Assembly (NCBI RefSeq): GCF_003286085.1
Contig: NW_020825288.1
Coordinates: 7,254,001-7,318,000 of the forward strand
Length of the DNA: 64,000 nucleotides
Reading direction: 5' to 3'
Source: Drosophila persimilis
Lineage: Eukaryota; Arthropoda; Insecta; Diptera; Drosophilidae
In this document: in pieces, positions 59,787-64,000 of the stretch
How positions within the stretch are numbered: the stretch's first letter is position 1
Layout: the number at the start of each line of letters is the position of its first letter
Notes under the pieces: model-generated
Told to the model about the DNA's origin: nothing
Databases searched by the model: none
What the model saw: the letters and a program-made list of their open reading frames with translations, nothing else
Made by a program: the position numbers and the translations under genes

Positions 59787-60750
59787 CAATTTCCGTTGCT
59801 ATTTCCCTTTCGTTTCATACACCGATCAGTCAAATATCACGGATTAGCCCATACATATATTTGATAAATCGGTACAATACATTTTCTACTGTTGTTTTCA
59901 TGGATCTTCAGGATTCTACTGAATCTGTATTCAGGTGATTCCCACTAATTTCTCTTCATTAAATCTTCCACGAATGTAAAACTAACGTTCGTATCAAACT
60001 GTAGCTTCTTATCGAAGTACCACTGAAGCGCCAATAAATAATCCCCTGTTGGAAAGGGAAGACGCAGTAGCTCAGGTCTTAGATAAAAGTCCTTGACAAT
60101 CTGTGGACCCTGCAATATAAATTTCAGATGTACAAGTGGTTAGACATAGACGTATAATCTTACCACGTAGGGGCATGAGTGGTTTATGTTAGTAAACTCT
60201 TTGAAGAGCCCATAAATTATATTAAAAACAGGTTGATTCCGCTTGAAAAAATACTGACAGCCATCAAAATAAATATCGAAAAGCCAGGGCTTGTAGCCGT
60301 TTGCCTTTTTTAACATTCTGACATGAATTGAAATATTGTTGACCGGATGTAGTACCGTACCATTCATATTGAGAAGCACTTTGTTGCGACTGACGGCCTT
60401 CAGACGATAGTTGTGGAACACGAACCAGGATTGATTGTAACTCTCGCAGACGAAGTTTGTAAACTTGAAGACGACGGCATCCTGAAAACTTGGTTCAATA
60501 TTGTCCACTTTACTAGTATTATCCATATATTTACGTTAATTTTGATGTGGAAAGTTAGGAATAATCCGAGAACCGCACAGATCATCAGCTGGCAACGCAT
60601 TGTTCCTGCTCTTGAGGGCACAATAATATTTGAATGACACTAACGTGTTGTTTTATGCTTCGTCCATTTACGCATGATAGAGTTTAATTACTCTAAACGC
60701 TGATTGAACACTAATAGACTATAATTATAGAGATATCCGATCTCCTGCAC
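59787..60750. repeat. Tandem duplication unit 3, partial
   Basis: It contains the gene and about 150 bp upstream of it. Homology to the other units fades after about 60750, where a more decayed gene copy follows. Confidence 0.8.
59945..60600 (-). CDS. DUF1091 (CheB-like) secreted protein, tandem copy 3 (divergent)
   Basis: Exons are 60535-60600, 60164-60481 and 59945-60109, again 182 residues with 53- and 54-nt introns. Exon 1, intron 1, the start of exon 2 and exon 3 nearly equal the other copies. The second half of exon 2 differs strongly: MLKKANGYKPWLFDIYFDGC then QYFFKRNQPVFN and LFKEFTNINHSCPYV. These residues (KKANGYKPW, FDGCQ) look closer to the usual DUF1091 pattern. All splice sites are kept. 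Confidence 0.85.
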
Positions 60751-61130
60751 AATCCAGTCTTGCTTTAATTTCGCCTTTGTGGCTTTTTATCGAAGCACCA
60801 CTGAATCTTCAATAGATAATCGCCAGTTGGAAAGGGAACTCAGCTAGAAATTCTTACAAAAGTGAACTGAAATGGAAAGTACTCGGCTTTCTTACCAGAT
60901 ACGAACACGAAAGGTTAAAGTTTCTAAATTCATTAAATAACCCCTAGGCTAAGTAAACAAAGGGTCGATTTGGCTTTCCAAAATACTGACAGGCATCAAA
61001 GTTATTGTTTCTTATCCAAGGCTTACATATCCATCCATGGTTCAGTATTGTCCACTTTGGCCGTTAGTCATCACATGTTATAGCCGTTAGAAAACATCTC
61101 ACATTCAAATAATGGAACAAGTCTTTTGTG
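60751..61130 (-). pseudogene. Decayed fourth DUF1091 gene
   Basis: Segments align by eye to the intact genes. Near 60800-60840 there is ATCGAAGCACCACTGAA with CAATAGATAATCGCC and GTTGGAAAGGGAA (exon 3). Near 60910-61025 there is TACTGACAGGCATCAAAG and CCAAGGCTTA (exon 2), and then GTTCAGTATTGTCCACTTT (intron 1 side). The frame is broken by several deletions. Confidence 0.7.
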
Positions 61131-61205
61131 ACCTTTAATTTCGGATGTGGCAGCTCCGTGCAACGCAATGTGAGCTGCCAGACTTATGTAACAAAATTTA
61201 TAAGT

Positions 61206-61211
61206 TTTATT
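61206..61211 (-). terminator. mRpL55: mRpL55 polyadenylation signal AATAAA
   Basis: AATAAA on the minus strand lies about 30 nt after the mRpL55 stop codon, giving a very short 3' UTR. Confidence 0.65.
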
Positions 61212-61241
61212 ATCTATAGTTGTAACATTTAAGCAGAAAGA

Positions 61242-61620
61242 CTACTTTTTCTTGATATACTTCATGTACTTTTTGGCATTGAAGTTGTCGTCCACCTCCT
61301 CCATAATCCTGACCTTCTTGCGCGGCTTACGCGCCTCCAGGCGGGACTTTCGCTCGGCGTCCGACAAAGTGGTCAAATCCAAAGGCAACTAAACGAGCAG
61401 AGGAATCCAATTAATTTTATTTAGCTCATGATTTTTCACCTACCTTGATGATTTTGCGTGGCTCGTGATAGCGGATATTAATGGTGGATCCGTCCGGCTG
61501 GACCACCACTGTAGGATACAGGCGGCAGTAGACGGAGCGATGCAGCCTGGTAACCGCTGTCGTGGCTGAGGAAATGCAGCGCAGCTGTTTCACGGCCTGG
61601 GGCAACTGTTTTAACAGCAT
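61242..61620 (-). CDS. mRpL55: Mitochondrial ribosomal protein L55
   Basis: Two exons, 61444-61620 and 61242-61388, flank a 55-nt intron (AAG|GTAGGT, TTTAG|TTG) and encode 107 residues. It is a component of the mitochondrial 39S large ribosomal subunit. The N-terminus ([15 protein letters not shown]) is basic and amphipathic, as expected for mitochondrial import. The conserved L55 core follows: [59 protein letters not shown], and a Lys-rich end [10 protein letters not shown]. The start is the first ATG downstream of a motif-1 promoter 80 nt away. Confidence 0.93.
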
Positions 61621-61693
61621 TCTTATTGATATTACCACGAGTAAAAACAATAGAAGTTCAAATTAAAATCCACATGCAAGTTATGTTATTCAT

Positions 61694-61713
61694 AACAGCT
61701 GATAGTGTGACCG
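61694..61713 (-). promoter_or_regulatory. mRpL55: mRpL55 core promoter: motif 1 and E-box-like motif 5
   Basis: The minus strand reads CGGTCACACTA, an exact Ohler motif 1, joined to ATCAGCTGTT, which fits motif 5 (AWCAGCTGWT). It lies about 75-95 nt upstream of the start codon. This pairing is typical of Drosophila housekeeping promoters, fitting a mitochondrial ribosome gene. Confidence 0.75.
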
Positions 61714-61744
61714 CAATCTGGGAACCAGCGCTGTGAGACCATCT

Positions 61745-62215
61745 ATAGGATCCATGGCCACTAATTTTCATACCCTAGGGAAAAGGGTGTTATAGAGTTG
61801 AGAAAATGTTTGTCATGCAAGGCTCCGTAGGTATCAGGATCAAGATAAATATACACAAGATACAAATAATGTACATGAATATGTCTAAAGAATATCAATT
61901 TGAGAAAAGGTCTTTATAAATTACGTTTTATGTTCATATAAAATTAACGAAATAGGGTATACAAAGGCCTATACACGCATCACGTCTTCAAATACCAGCA
62001 ACATTGCGACTGTTTTTTTTTTGTTTGACCATTTTTGCTAAGACCTTTTTTTACGCAAAATGCAATAAAAGCAAGTGTTTAAAATAAATCAAAAGTAGAA
62101 AATAGATTCATTAATCGTATAAAACTATGTGGGCATGGCCAAATGTTTTATATAGCTGGTAACATTCCACGGAATATCAAAAACGAGGAATATATAAAAT
62201 GGAACTTGAAATCGT
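61745..62215. other. Intergenic spacer between mRpL55 and ATPsynD promoters
   Basis: AT-rich sequence without a recognisable gene or repeat family. The two flanking genes are divergent and transcribed away from this spacer. Confidence 0.6.
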
Positions 62216-62228
62216 CAGTATATTTACG

Positions 62229-62286
62229 GTATATTTTTTAAATGAGACGGTATATTTTGCTATATTTCTGAGGGCTAGTCACACTG
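62229..62286 (+). promoter_or_regulatory. ATPsynD: ATPsynD core promoter: motif 6 pair and near-motif 1
   Basis: GTATATTT (motif 6 core) occurs at 62229-62236 and 62250-62257. TAGTCACACTG at 62276-62286 is one mismatch from motif 1. A possible donor GTAAGT follows at 62296, which would pair with a 5'-UTR acceptor (GGTTTTTTCAG) ending at 62686. The order and spacing resemble the cdi promoter. Confidence 0.65.
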
Positions 62287-62701
62287 CTCAAAAGTGTAAG
62301 TGTTGGTGCAGAGGCATAGAAATTCTTAATTCTCCGTAATTTAAGTACGTTGGAAATAACTATCTAATAACTATCCACTGAAGTAATGTGCAACAAGACA
62401 TAACTAAACTAAATGGCTAGCCAATTGTGGAGGAACCCAAAAGAATGCACACTTTGCCCACCTTCACAATTTGGAGGGTGGCTGCTGCAACAAAATTACA
62501 TAATTTTTGCACGCATAATTTTCAGTGGAATGGAAACAGCATAATATATAATGCAGAAGATGGGACTCTAACATCACAATCCACAGGAAATATATATATT
62601 TATGGAATCTCGTCTTGGCATTGCTTTTTCATTTCCACTTTGAGAACCTAACCTCATCAGTTTTGTGTTTTTGTTGGTTTTTTCAGTATTTGTGCTACAG
62701 A

Positions 62702-63238
62702 ATGGCCGCTCGCCGCATCACCCAATCCTCGATAAACTGGTCTGCTCTGGCCGAGCGTGTGCCCGCCAATCAGAAGACCAGCTTCGGCGCCTTCAAGACC
62801 AAGTCGGACATCTATGTGCGCGCCGTGATGGCCAATCCCGAGTGCCCACCAAAGATTGATTGGGCCTACTACAAGAAGCTGGTGCCTGTGGCCGGCCTGG
62901 TCGATGGCTTCCAGAAGCAGTACGATGCTCTGACCGTGCCTTATCCCAAGGACACTGTTTCCCCCCAGGTGGACGCCCAGATCAAGGAGTCGCAGTCGGA
63001 AATTGCTTCTTACAAGAAGGTCTCGGAGCAGCGCATCCAGAACTACCAGAAGGAGATCGCCCATCTGAAGTCGCTGCTGCCATACGACCAGATGACCATG
63101 GAGGACTACCGTGATGCATTCCCCGACAGCGCCCTGGACCCCATCAACAGACCAACCTTCTGGCCTCACACCCCCGAGGAGCAGGTCGGCTACAAGTCCA
63201 AGGAGCAGATCGAGGCCGAGAAACAGGGACACCATTAA
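62702..63238 (+). CDS. ATPsynD: ATP synthase subunit d, mitochondrial
   Basis: A single 178-residue coding exon encodes the F1Fo ATP synthase peripheral-stalk subunit d of the inner mitochondrial membrane. The protein starts MAARRITQSSINWSALAERV and contains KTSFGAFKTKSDIYVRAV, PPKIDWAYYKKLVPVAGLVD, a coiled-coil-like middle (about 95-140) and a C-terminus with FPDSALDPINRPTFWPHTPE. The length fits the family. The ATG at 62702 follows a likely 5'-UTR acceptor at 62686; the upstream open frame has no ATG until here. Codon use is strongly GC-ending, as in highly expressed fly genes. Confidence 0.97.
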   Translation: MAARRITQSSINWSALAERVPANQKTSFGAFKTKSDIYVRAVMANPECPPKIDWAYYKKLVPVAGLVDGFQKQYDALTVPYPKDTVSPQVDAQIKESQSEIASYKKVSEQRIQNYQKEIAHLKSLLPYDQMTMEDYRDAFPDSALDPINRPTFWPHTPEEQVGYKSKEQIEAEKQGHH

Positions 63239-63307
63239 GTGTCACTCCCTCAAGCGAGAAAGCGCCTATTCGAAATGTAAATGAACATGCTAAAGCAAAT
63301 TACACAA

Positions 63308-63313
63308 ATTAAA
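63308..63313 (+). terminator. ATPsynD: ATPsynD polyadenylation signal ATTAAA
   Basis: ATTAAA lies 70 nt after the stop codon, the most likely 3' processing signal seen. Confidence 0.5.
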
Positions 63314-63620
63314 GTCATTTCAAATGGAATTGAACTTGTTTTGCGGCCTGTTATATGCTCTGTTGTCTGTACAGAAAGCAATTATAACATTTTCTTAAGA
63401 TTTAAAAAAGACTTCAGGAGACAAGGAAGCACATTCACGTATAAGATTGTTGATCCCGTACTCCACGATTGTAGCTTGTTTTCCGCATGCTTATTTTAGA
63501 TTTTTGGTTAAACAGCTGGTTGGGAGCTGCATTTGAAGTTGTATTCTCGATTGTCTCGATTCCATTATATTTGGTGAAGGCCTCGGCTGGCTTAAACATT
63601 TGGTAACAAGCTCTGAGATA

Positions 63621-64000
63621 ATGAACATCATATTCGGAATATTGAGCTGCTTGATGCTCCCCATCCTGATGGCCAGTGGTAAAAAGAGCTGTGACGTGGA
63701 CGCGAAGGTTGGGGTTGGAGGAGGCTACGCTTTCGAGTCCCTCAGGTTTCCCAAAAAATATCCGCCCGGCACCAGCTGCACGTTGCGAGCTGTAACCAAA
63801 TTGACTAATGACACGTTGAGAATGAGATGTATAATTGACATCCCCGAAGATGTAAGTGTGCCTAGCATCCACTATTTAGTAATAATCTCCAAAAATTACT
63901 TAACAGCCAGGATGCCTCAAAAATAGATTCGTAGTCGAGAAAGACTACGGTGACGCGGCGCTGCTGGTTACGGCAGCTTACTGTGGCAAGGAGGAATTCA
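63621..64000 (+). CDS. Secreted CUB-like protein, 5' part; continues past window
   Basis: Exon 1 (63621-63851) and exon 2 (from 63907) flank a 55-nt intron with GTAAGT and AACAG. The first residues, MNIIFGILSCLMLPILMASG, form a signal peptide. The mature part has YPPGTSCTLRAVTK, LRMRCIIDIPED, GCLKNRFVVEKDYGD and AAYCGKEEF, the PPG-x2-C ... C ... C-x3-RF ... YCG layout of insect CUB-like domains. The chosen acceptor is the only nearby one that keeps the frame open. I do not recognise the specific gene. Confidence 0.75.

Overview
This is Drosophila chromosomal DNA. The evidence is a TESK-type kinase gene matching center divider (cdi), the mitochondrial ribosomal protein gene mRpL55, the ATP synthase subunit d gene ATPsynD, Drosophila core-promoter motifs (Ohler motifs 1, 5 and 6) and short introns of 53-66 nt beside very long ones. 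From memory these three genes lie together on D. melanogaster 3R (Muller element E). The repeat-filled introns and an element with very long inverted repeats suggest a species outside the melanogaster subgroup, perhaps the obscura group; that placement is a guess.

Positions 1 to about 53.1 kb hold cdi on the minus strand. Seven coding exons can be placed to the base. They run from the start codon at 45666 through the complete kinase domain to a long low-complexity tail that is still open at position 1. The gene is mostly intron: about 30.7 kb separates the glycine-loop exon from the catalytic-lysine exon, a further 11.4 kb follows, and about 7 kb of 5' intron is inferred. I see no nested protein genes in the introns. 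They contain minisatellites, microsatellites, AT-rich blocks that look like one repeat family, and a dispersed (CT)n-linked GTGGCTTAGC repeat.

Positions 53.25-55.14 kb are a 1.9-kb foldback-type transposon with inverted repeats of about 555-565 bp and a 7-bp target duplication. It lies about 90 bp upstream of the inferred cdi promoter.

Positions 55.7-60.75 kb are a recent tandem duplication with a 2,056-bp unit. It carries three intact three-exon DUF1091 (CheB-like) secreted-protein genes on the minus strand, orphan first-exon remnants between them, and a decayed fourth copy beyond. One copy has a short, strongly diverged island.

Positions 61.2-64 kb are compact: mRpL55 (minus), ATPsynD (plus), and the start of a secreted CUB-like gene (plus) cut by the window edge. 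The cdi and ATPsynD promoters share an unusually similar motif 6/motif 1 arrangement.
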